Source: Desulforhopalus sp. (lineage in GTDB: Bacteria > Desulfobacterota > Desulfobulbia > Desulfobulbales > Desulfocapsaceae). Taken from it: a stretch of DNA of 17,684 nucleotides. Below are positions 7,391 to 13,993 of this stretch, one piece after another. Every line of letters begins with the position of its first letter. The first letter of the stretch is position 1. Location: NCBI GenBank assembly GCA_023231425.1, contig JALNVI010000060.1, positions 1 to 17,684 of the forward strand, in the 5' to 3' direction. A program made the position numbers and the translations under genes. Under the pieces are notes generated by a model. It saw only the letters and a list, made by a program, of their open reading frames with translations, ran no database searches and was not told where the DNA came from.

Positions 7391-9286
7391 TTATTCGGCC
7401 AGTTCGCTGAAACGGCAGGTGAGAACCATGTCGCCATCTTCGAGATTGCTCTTCACCTTGTAGGGCAGAGACTTAAACAGATTGATCATGGCGCGGTTAC
7501 CGGGGTTGGTGACGGCAATCAGTCCTGAGATGCCATTTTCCCTCGCCACTGCCGCCAGCTTTTTGATGAACAGTCGTCCCAGCCCTTTCCCTTGATACCC
7601 TTCGCTGATGGAAAAAGCCACTTCGGCCATGTTATGGGCCTCAATCTTGATAAACTCTCCCACACCAACTACCTTGCCGAAGCCCATTTCACCAGTAATG
7701 GCAACAAGGGTGAGGTCATTGATGTAATCGACATAACTCTGACTTTCAATCTCATCCGGTGCAAAAATCGTCTTGGGGCAGAAGAAACGTGACTCTACAT
7801 CCTTTTCCGGCAAATTATAGTAGTGCTCCTGGATGCGCCGCTCATCCACTGGTTTTGCCGGGCGGATGAGGATCTGCTCCCCGTCACGCTCTATCGTCTC
7901 CTCAAGCTTGATGGGATAAACCGCCAGCGCTGCTTCACCGAGACTTCGCTCGCTGCCAATATAGCCCAGATCCTTGGCCCTTTCGAAGAGCTCTCCGCGG
8001 AAGTCCGGATGGGCAATGGAGATCATGGCGATAACCCGTTCCTGAATCGATTTCCCGAAGAGATTGATGGCTCCGTATTCGGTGATCACATAGTGCACAT
8101 CGCCGCGTGGAACCACCGTCACCATGTCTTCCAGTTTTGGCACAATGTTGCTCACCAGCCCCTTTTCCGTGTGAGTGACGGAGAAGAGGAGGAGGATGGA
8201 TTTTCCTCCCGGTGACTGACGCGCTCCACGGACAAAGTCCGGTATGCCTGAAACGCCTCCGAAGTGGGTTGCTGACGTCGCCTCGGCGGTTGTCTGACCT
8301 GTGAGGTCCATTGCCCGGGCGACGTTGATGGAGACCATGCGGTTGTGCTGGGAGATGATGAACGGGCTGTTGACGTAGTCTGAGGGGTGGAAGTCTACTG
8401 CAGGATTGTCGTTGAGAAATTCATACAGGTTAGCTGAGCCGATGGCCATGGAGGCGACCATCTTGCCCTCATTGAATCCCTTCTTCTTGTTGTTGATGTT
8501 GCCGGTGGAGTAGAGATGCATGATGTCGTCGATCATGAATTGAGAATGAACTCCAAGATCGTTCTTGTTGGAGAGCGCCTGCATGGTTACCTGCGACATT
8601 GCTGCGAGGCCGAGCTGCAGAGTGGCACCATCTTCAATCAGGCCCGCTACATATTTCCCCATTTCCTGGGCCTGCTCCCGTCCCTCAGTGGGCGGTTCCA
8701 CGGCGATCAGATCCTCATCGTGTTCTACGATCCAGTCTACATCGTTCACATGGATGAAACTCTGTCCCATGATGCGCGGCATCTTGTTGTTGACCTGAAC
8801 GATAACCATATCCGCTGAGCGGACCGCTGCCATGCTGATATCTACGGAAATTCCGAGGCTCATCCAGCCGAAGTCATCTGGAGGGGAAACCTGCACAATA
8901 GCTACATGCAGTGGCATGCGCCGACTGGTGAAGAGCATTGGTATATCCGACATGTTCATCGGCGTTATAAAACGCTGCTGACTGGCAATATTGCTGTCAA
9001 CCGCGGCACCGAGGTAAAAGGAGCGGACATTGAGATTGGTGTCGTGGGTGCGGTCGGCAATGGCGGTGAGTGAGGCTGTTTCACGGCCGAACAGGCGGAC
9101 TATTTCCAGACCACTGAAAGAGTTGGATTTCTCTACCAGAGTCGTAATCAGTTTTTGTGGTTCACCGCAGCCTGAGCCGATATACACTCGTTGTCCGGAG
9201 CGAATTTTGGAGACAGCACGTTCAGGACTGACTGATTTTTGGAGATATGCATCGGCCCAATAGATACCGCTGGAGAGATGTGACAT
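7391..9286 (-). CDS. Acetyl-CoA hydrolase/CoA-transferase domain fused to GNAT acetyltransferase
   Basis: This 631-residue protein has two parts. Residues about 1-440 match the acetyl-CoA hydrolase/4-hydroxybutyrate CoA-transferase family: VQVSPPDDFGWMSLG (132-146), the LGVHS segment (244-248), GGVSGIPDFVRGA (343-355) and YVITEYGAINLFGKS (399-413). Residues about 470-631 form a GNAT domain with the acetyl-CoA-binding signature EGYQGKGLGRLF (562-573). The hydrolase/transferase part normally moves CoA between acids through a glutamate in a GxHSE motif. Here that position, residue 249, is Gln (codon CAA, 8540-8542), so transferase activity is doubtful while the GNAT site looks whole. ATG 9286 is preferred (AAGGAT just upstream). 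A longer frame from 9397 starts with an unlikely leader. It is divergent from sucCD. A role as an acyl-CoA-responsive protein acetyltransferase is inference. Confidence 0.9.
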   Translation of the reverse strand: MSHLSSGIYWADAYLQKSVSPERAVSKIRSGQRVYIGSGCGEPQKLITTLVEKSNSFSGLEIVRLFGRETASLTAIADRTHDTNLNVRSFYLGAAVDSNIASQQRFITPMNMSDIPMLFTSRRMPLHVAIVQVSPPDDFGWMSLGISVDISMAAVRSADMVIVQVNNKMPRIMGQSFIHVNDVDWIVEHDEDLIAVEPPTEGREQAQEMGKYVAGLIEDGATLQLGLAAMSQVTMQALSNKNDLGVHSQFMIDDIMHLYSTGNINNKKKGFNEGKMVASMAIGSANLYEFLNDNPAVDFHPSDYVNSPFIISQHNRMVSINVARAMDLTGQTTAEATSATHFGGVSGIPDFVRGARQSPGGKSILLLFSVTHTEKGLVSNIVPKLEDMVTVVPRGDVHYVITEYGAINLFGKSIQERVIAMISIAHPDFRGELFERAKDLGYIGSERSLGEAALAVYPIKLEETIERDGEQILIRPAKPVDERRIQEHYYNLPEKDVESRFFCPKTIFAPDEIESQSYVDYINDLTLVAITGEMGFGKVVGVGEFIKIEAHNMAEVAFSISEGYQGKGLGRLFIKKLAAVARENGISGLIAVTNPGNRAMINLFKSLPYKVKSNLEDGDMVLTCRFSELAE

Positions 9287-9406
9287 GGTAGATCCTTCGG
9301 AAGGGTGAAGTGAAAAAAACGTCTTCTGCCGTTTGTTGTCGGCTGTCCGTTGTTTCTTGTGAAAAAGGGGTGCCTGGTGCATGTAGAAGAACGTCAAGGG
9401 ACAATA

Positions 9407-9435
9407 ATTCTAATGGAAATGTGACGGAAAAACAA
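9407..9435 (-). promoter_or_regulatory. Candidate promoter of the hydrolase/GNAT gene
   Basis: On the minus strand TTGTTT (9435-9430) and TAGAAT (9412-9407) are exactly 17 bases apart. Start of transcription would fall near 9400, giving a leader of about 114 bases before ATG 9286. Confidence 0.4.
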
Positions 9436-9494
9436 ATCTATTCCATCTTTTTTGAATGAGTGATAGGATATATCATCAAGTTTGATTTTAGCAG

Positions 9495-9523
9495 TTGAAG
9501 TAGAAGGTTGAATACAGTAAATT
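9495..9523 (+). promoter_or_regulatory. Weak candidate promoter for the sucC operon
   Basis: TTGAAG (9495-9500), 17 bases, TAAATT (9518-9523). It would give a leader of about 420 bases before sucC. No better-placed promoter was recognised between 9440 and 9900, and no riboswitch motif such as a B12 box was seen there. Confidence 0.2.
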
Positions 9524-9727
9524 GGTTCGTAGTAAATGCAGGGTAAGCGACTTCAGAGGCATGGATTGTTACGAGAAAGTATCTTTCGACATAGCATTTT
9601 TCTGAACCAGTCCCGCTGGAGGGCATTTTTAATGCGCTTCAACCATCGGAAATGTTACGCCGTTACGTTTTCCGCTTCATGTTTTCTCTCTATCCACTTC
9701 CTGTTTTCTGTGTGTCGTCCCCGCTTT

Positions 9728-9749
9728 GCACGCTGTTTTGCGTGCTTTT
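9728..9749 (+). terminator. Possible attenuator in the sucC leader
   Basis: A perfect 6-bp GC-rich stem, GCACGC (9728-9733) with GCGTGC (9740-9745), is followed by TTTTCT. The stem is short for a full terminator. It could reduce read-through into sucC. Confidence 0.35.
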
Positions 9750-9838
9750 CTCAAAACTTCTCAGTTAGCTCAGTTAGTTATACAGGCTTCTTCCGGTCGC
9801 AGTGTTCCGGAAAGGATCTGTGCATTTCATAGAGGAAC

Positions 9839-9925
9839 GTCGCGAAGATCGTGTTCGTGACTGGTAACGGACGCCCATCTTTATGGATGAGGTGCCTATT
9901 TTATTGTCAGGGGCCCTGCGGCTCC
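9839..9925 (+). other. Structured leader just before sucC
   Basis: Two hairpins can form: GTCGCGAA (9839-9846) with TTCGTGAC (9854-9861), containing one G-U pair, and GGGGCC (9910-9915) with GGCTCC (9920-9925), also with one G-U. The second ends about 10 bases before the sucC ribosome site. They may set translation or mRNA stability, but no known regulatory RNA class was recognised. Confidence 0.3.
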
Positions 9926-9947
9926 ATAAGTTTCAGGAAGGTTCACC

Positions 9948-11105
9948 ATGAAAATCCATGAATACCAGGCAAAGGAACTCTTTCGCAAGTACAAGGTTCC
10001 TACCCTTGCGAGCGGAGTAGCGACAACTGTAGATGGCATTATAGCCGAAGCCGCCAAACTGAAACTCCCTGTGGCAGTGAAAGCACAAATCCACGCAGGT
10101 GGACGTGGGAAGGGTGGTGGTGTCAAACTTGCCAAAACTGCTGAAGACGTAAAAAAATATGCCAGTGAAATTCTCGGCATGACCCTCGTTACCAAACAGA
10201 CCGGACCTGAAGGACGACTGGTGAAGACTGTACTCGTAGAGCAGGGCTGTGACATCGCCAAAGAGCTCTATCTCTCTTTCATCCCGGACCGTGCTACCGC
10301 TACCGTTACCATTATTGCCTCCGAAGCTGGCGGGATGGACATTGAAGAAGTGGCTGCAAAAACTCCGGAAAAAATTATTACGGTTCAGATCAATCCCACC
10401 ACTGGAATCAAGGGCTATCATCTTAATCAGGTTGCTTTTGGCCTGAACATGCCGAAAGAGGTTCTCAAAGAGTTTGCAGGCGTTCTCAGAGGACTCTATC
10501 AACTCTTTATCGATTATGACTGTTCCATGGTTGAGATCAACCCGCTGGTTATCACTGGCGACAATCACATTATTGCCCTTGATGCCAAGGTAGATGTCGA
10601 CTCCAACTCCCTCTTCCGCCACCCTGATATCGTTGCCTTTCATGATGCCAACGAAGATGATCCGCTTGAAGCAGCTGCTGCCAAATTTAACCTCAACTAC
10701 ATCAACCTCGACGGGAACGTCGGGAACATGGTTAATGGCGCGGGTCTGGCCATGGCCACCATGGACATCATCAAGCAGGTGGGTGCTGAACCTGCAAACT
10801 TCCTTGATGTCGGAGGCGGAGCTGATGCTGAAATGGTTGAAAACGGTTTCAAGATTATCCTCAGTGACAAGAAAGTGAAGGGTATTCTCATCAACATCTT
10901 CGGCGGTATTCTTCGTTGTGATGTTCTCGCTCAGGGTGTGGTACAGGCTGCCAAGGCTGTCAACCTCTCTCTGCCTGTGGTTGTACGCATGGAAGGAACA
11001 AACGTAGAAGAGGGCCGGAGAATTCTCAAAGAGTCCGGCCTCACTCTTATTACGGCCAAAAACCTTGCCGATGCTGCCGAGAAGGTTGCTGAGATTGTAA
11101 AGTAA
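9948..11105 (+). CDS. sucC: Succinyl-CoA synthetase, beta subunit (ADP/GDP-forming)
   Basis: With SucD, this enzyme interconverts succinyl-CoA, NDP and phosphate with succinate, NTP and CoA. The 385-residue product starts MKIHEYQAKELFRKYKVPTL and has the ATP-grasp fold with the GGRGKGGGVK loop at about residues 46-55. The C-terminal CoA-ligase part shows GNVGNMVNGAGLAMATMD, FGGILRCDVLAQGV and RMEGTNVEEGRRIL. Length and motifs are typical. AGGAAGG (9935-9941) precedes the ATG. sucD follows after 42 bases. Placed ahead of the methylmalonyl-CoA genes, it most likely converts the succinyl-CoA formed in propionate oxidation, or runs in reverse during propionate formation. Nucleotide preference cannot be read from the sequence with confidence. 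Confidence 0.97.
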   Translation: MKIHEYQAKELFRKYKVPTLASGVATTVDGIIAEAAKLKLPVAVKAQIHAGGRGKGGGVKLAKTAEDVKKYASEILGMTLVTKQTGPEGRLVKTVLVEQGCDIAKELYLSFIPDRATATVTIIASEAGGMDIEEVAAKTPEKIITVQINPTTGIKGYHLNQVAFGLNMPKEVLKEFAGVLRGLYQLFIDYDCSMVEINPLVITGDNHIIALDAKVDVDSNSLFRHPDIVAFHDANEDDPLEAAAAKFNLNYINLDGNVGNMVNGAGLAMATMDIIKQVGAEPANFLDVGGGADAEMVENGFKIILSDKKVKGILINIFGGILRCDVLAQGVVQAAKAVNLSLPVVVRMEGTNVEEGRRILKESGLTLITAKNLADAAEKVAEIVK

Positions 11106-11147
11106 GATTTACATAAAATCGTTAATTCAACATAGTAGAGGTTCACA

Positions 11148-12020
11148 ATGAGCGTTTTTCTCGATAAAAATACCCGTCTGCTTGTTCAAGGGATTACAGG
11201 AAAGGAAGGACAGTTCCACACCCGTCAGTGCGTTGCCTACGGCACCAACGTCGTTGCCGGGATGACTCCCGGGAAGGGTGGTCAGAAGATGGATGGTATC
11301 CCCGTCTATAATTCTGTGCGCGAAGCAACTGAGGCCACGAAACCCAATGCTTCCATGATTCTCGTTCCACCCCCGTTTGCAGCTGACGCTATCCTTGAAG
11401 CAATTGATTCTGATATCGAACTGATTGTCTGTATCACCGAAGGTATTCCGGTAATGGACATGATGAGAGTGAAAAACTATCTCGCCCAGAAACCGCAGTG
11501 TCGCCTTGTCGGTCCAAACTGCCCGGGTCTGATGACTCCAGGTGAGTGCAAAATCGGTATTATGCCGAACAGCATGGGAAAAGCAGGCGGCCCGGTTGGC
11601 GTTATTTCCCGTTCCGGTACCCTTACCTATGAAGTAATGCATCAGCTGACAGAAGTCGGCCTCGGCCAGACTACCTGTATCGGTATTGGTGGTGACCCGA
11701 TCAACGGTACCAACTTCATTGATTGCCTCTCTGCTTTCAACCAGGATCCCGCAACCAAAGCTGTTGTTATGGTTGGCGAGATTGGCGGGAATGCTGAAGA
11801 AGACGCCTGTGCATTTATCAAGGCCAATATGGATATGCCGGTGGTTGGCTTTATTGCTGGTCTCACCGCTCCTCCAGGCCGCCGTATGGGCCATGCCGGT
11901 GCCATTGTTTCCGGTGGTAAAGGGACAGCTGAAGCGAAGATCGAAGCCATGAAGGCTGCGGGTGTTCATCATTGCGACAACCTTGGTAAGATCGGTGAAT
12001 TGGCCAAGAAAGTATTTTAA
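11148..12020 (+). CDS. sucD: Succinyl-CoA synthetase, alpha subunit
   Basis: SucD is the CoA-binding, transiently phosphorylated subunit of the SucCD complex. The 290-residue product begins with the Rossmann-type CoA-binding domain (LVQGITGKEGQFHTRQC, then GMTPGKGG). It contains VGPNCPGLMTPGECKIGIMP and carries the phosphorylated histidine in GHAGAIVSGGKGTAEAK (His at about residue 249). Length is standard. AGAGGTTC upstream of the ATG gives a moderate ribosome site. The next gene begins 142 bases downstream past two hairpins, and no T-rich terminator intervenes, so the operon can continue. Confidence 0.97.
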   Translation: MSVFLDKNTRLLVQGITGKEGQFHTRQCVAYGTNVVAGMTPGKGGQKMDGIPVYNSVREATEATKPNASMILVPPPFAADAILEAIDSDIELIVCITEGIPVMDMMRVKNYLAQKPQCRLVGPNCPGLMTPGECKIGIMPNSMGKAGGPVGVISRSGTLTYEVMHQLTEVGLGQTTCIGIGGDPINGTNFIDCLSAFNQDPATKAVVMVGEIGGNAEEDACAFIKANMDMPVVGFIAGLTAPPGRRMGHAGAIVSGGKGTAEAKIEAMKAAGVHHCDNLGKIGELAKKVF

Positions 12021-12038
12021 GGTGAAGCCATGAGACAG

Positions 12039-12127
12039 CAGGGGGGGTACAGTTCCCCTGTGTAGAGGTTTTGAGAGCAGAGCCTTTACAATGTTACAGG
12101 CGGTTGCAGAGCAGATCTACAGCCGCC
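12039..12127 (+). other. Hairpins in the sucD-mmdA gap
   Basis: CAGGGG (12039-12044) pairs with CCCCTG (12055-12060). GGCGGTTG (12099-12106) pairs with CAGCCGCC (12120-12127) with one G-U. Neither is followed by a T-run, so they are not terminators. They could be RNA-processing or stability elements that set mmdA levels apart from sucCD. A 11-codon ATG frame at 12030-12065 overlaps the first hairpin and may be chance. Confidence 0.35.
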
Positions 12128-12162
12128 CTCAGACCCTGAAAAAAAGTACCAAGGAGATATTA

Positions 12163-13716
12163 ATGAGTACAACTCAGGAAAAAATCGCAGAGCTGAAGGA
12201 AAAAAGAGCCGCGGCTCTTCTCGGCGGCGGTCAGGCCAAGATTGATAAAATCCACGCCAAGGGAAAGAAAACTGCGCGTGAACGGATTAACCAGCTGGCA
12301 GATCCCGGGACCTTTGAAGAATATGATGCCTTTAAACTTCACCGCTGCCATAACTTTGGAATGGAAAAGAACCAGTTCCTTGGTGACGGTATTGTTACCG
12401 GTATCTGCAAAGTTAATGGCCGTTCGGTCTATATCTATGCCCAGGACTTCTCAGTCCTTGCCGGTTCACTCTCTGAAACGCTCGCGGAGAAGATTGTCAA
12501 GCTGCAGGACCTGAGCATGAGAAACGGGATTCCGATCGTTGGGCTCAACGACTCCGGCGGTGCCCGTATTCAGGAAGGAATTGAAGCACTGCGTGGCTAT
12601 ACCGATATTTTCACACGTAATGTTCTCGCTTCAGGTGTAGTTCCGCAGATTTCAGGCGTTTTCGGGCCGTGTGCCGGTGGTGCAGTATACTCTCCCGCGC
12701 TTACTGACTTTGTTATTCAGGTTAACCTTCAGAGCTATATGTTCCTTACCGGGCCGAAGGTTGTTAAGGCCGTGCTCAATGAGGATGTAACGGTTGAAGA
12801 GCTCGGTGGTGCATCCATGCATACGACGACCTCTGGTGTCACCGACTATGGTGCTCCAACCGAGGACGACGCCATTGAATACATCAAAGGATTGCTCTCC
12901 TTCTGGCCGCAGAACAATATGGAAGATTCTCCGGTAGTTGAAACGGCAGATCCCTCCTCCCGTCGTTCGGAAGAGCTCAATACGATTATTCCTGATAACC
13001 CCAACGCGCCCTACGACATCAAAGATGTTATTCGCTCCACTGTTGATGACGGGTACTTCCTTGAAACCAAAGAGGCTTATGCGCCGAATGTTGTGGTTGG
13101 TTTTGGCCGCTATGGTGGAAAATCCGTAGGTATCGTTGCCAATCAGCCTGCGTATTATGCAGGGGTTCTAGACATTAATGCCTCCTGGAAAGCTGCTCGT
13201 TTTGTCCGTTTCTGTGACTGTTTTAATATTCCGATTATTACTTTTGTTGACGTTCCTGGTTTCCTCCCTGGAAAAGAGCAGGAATTTGGCGGGGTTATCC
13301 GCAGCGGTGCCAAACTGATGTTTGCCTTTGCTGAGGCTACTGTGCCCAAGATTACCATTATTACCCGGAAATCTTACGGTGGTGCCTACTGCGTCATGTC
13401 CTCCAAACATCTGCGCTGTGATGTCAATTTCGCATGGCCGACAGGTGAGATCGCAGTTATGGGCGCCAAAGGGGCTGTTGAGGTCCTTTATGCCCGCGGT
13501 GCGAAAGATGAAGCTGATCCGGCTGCATATCTCGCTGAGAAGCAAGAGGAGTATAACAAACAGTTCTCTAACCCGTATCGGGCTGCGGAACGCGGTTATA
13601 TTGATGACGTCATTGAACCGGCAGAGACTCGTAAGCGTATTATTGATGCTCTTGATTCGCTTAAGAACAAACGTGACGATACTCCCATGAAGAAACATGG
13701 AAACATCCCGCTGTAA
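12163..13716 (+). CDS. mmdA: Methylmalonyl-CoA carboxyltransferase, 12S/PccB-type subunit
   Basis: This is the acyl-CoA carboxyltransferase subunit that exchanges CO2 between biotin and propionyl-CoA/methylmalonyl-CoA. The 517-residue product has the two crotonase-like halves of the family. The first shows NDSGGARIQEG (129-139) and GPCAGGA (168-174), the second VDVPGFLPGKEQE and KSYGGAY (403-409). It ends MKKHGNIPL, typical of these proteins. ATG 12163 is chosen for AAGGAG (12151-12156). An upstream in-frame ATG at 12091 would add 24 unlike residues. The same family serves as decarboxylase alpha subunit, propionyl-CoA carboxylase beta subunit or transcarboxylase 12S. The neighbouring 5S-like gene favours transcarboxylase, but this is inferred from context. 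Confidence 0.92.
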   Translation: MSTTQEKIAELKEKRAAALLGGGQAKIDKIHAKGKKTARERINQLADPGTFEEYDAFKLHRCHNFGMEKNQFLGDGIVTGICKVNGRSVYIYAQDFSVLAGSLSETLAEKIVKLQDLSMRNGIPIVGLNDSGGARIQEGIEALRGYTDIFTRNVLASGVVPQISGVFGPCAGGAVYSPALTDFVIQVNLQSYMFLTGPKVVKAVLNEDVTVEELGGASMHTTTSGVTDYGAPTEDDAIEYIKGLLSFWPQNNMEDSPVVETADPSSRRSEELNTIIPDNPNAPYDIKDVIRSTVDDGYFLETKEAYAPNVVVGFGRYGGKSVGIVANQPAYYAGVLDINASWKAARFVRFCDCFNIPIITFVDVPGFLPGKEQEFGGVIRSGAKLMFAFAEATVPKITIITRKSYGGAYCVMSSKHLRCDVNFAWPTGEIAVMGAKGAVEVLYARGAKDEADPAAYLAEKQEEYNKQFSNPYRAAERGYIDDVIEPAETRKRIIDALDSLKNKRDDTPMKKHGNIPL

Positions 13717-13748
13717 GGGGTTTCACAATAATTCAAGGGAGACCAGAT

Positions 13749-13949
13749 ATGAAAAAAAATGCACGAATGAAGATGGCAGCGGCGATGGCTGCTGTCAACG
13801 CCTATCTCGAGCAGGAGGCTGAGGCCTTTCGCCTGGAGCAGGAAGCTGCGGCCTCACGGGCATACACAGGACCTGATCTCTGGGCTGTGAGTGGACGACA
13901 GCATCTTATGAGCATGCGTAATATGGTACAGAGACGCCTGTTCAAGTGA
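13749..13949 (+). CDS. Small accessory protein of the carboxyltransferase operon
   Basis: A 66-residue protein with a good ribosome site (AAGGGAG at 13735-13741) lies 32 bases after mmdA and 44 before the 5S-like gene. Residues about 5-40 are Ala/Glu-rich and predicted helical (MKMAAAMAAVNAYLEQEAEA). The C-terminus holds a compact Trp/Arg motif: LWAVSGRQHLMSMRNMVQRR. There is no membrane segment. Position and the W-x3-GRQ-x2-M-x2-R tail recall the small delta/epsilon-type subunits (MmdD/MmdE C-termini) of decarboxylase complexes. That comparison is from memory, not an alignment. Likely a subunit that docks the 12S-type and biotin-bearing proteins. Confidence 0.75.
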   Translation: MKKNARMKMAAAMAAVNAYLEQEAEAFRLEQEAAASRAYTGPDLWAVSGRQHLMSMRNMVQRRLFK

Positions 13950-13993
13950 GCCATGACAGAGTTTATATTATTATTATATAAAGGAGATTTACC

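Noticed and set aside
9762..9780. A tRNA D-arm-like string, TTAGCTCAGTTAGTTA
   Set aside because: It is explained by a direct repeat of CAGTTAG (9762-9768, 9771-9777). No acceptor stem, anticodon arm or T-arm can be placed around it.
9536..9832. 98-codon plus-strand frame in the sucC leader
   Set aside because: Very rich in Phe, Cys, Ser, Arg and His, with no ribosome site. It spans the attenuator-like hairpin, so it is most likely non-coding.
12030..12065. 11-codon ATG frame after sucD as a leader peptide
   Set aside because: It has an acceptable AAGGTGA upstream, but it is too short, no regulatory codon run is present, and it overlaps a hairpin.
13726..13745. AATAATTCAAGGGAG before the small accessory gene as a repeat-end fragment
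   Set aside because: It resembles the right end of the intergenic repeat, but the match is short and the AAGGGAG is simply the ribosome site.
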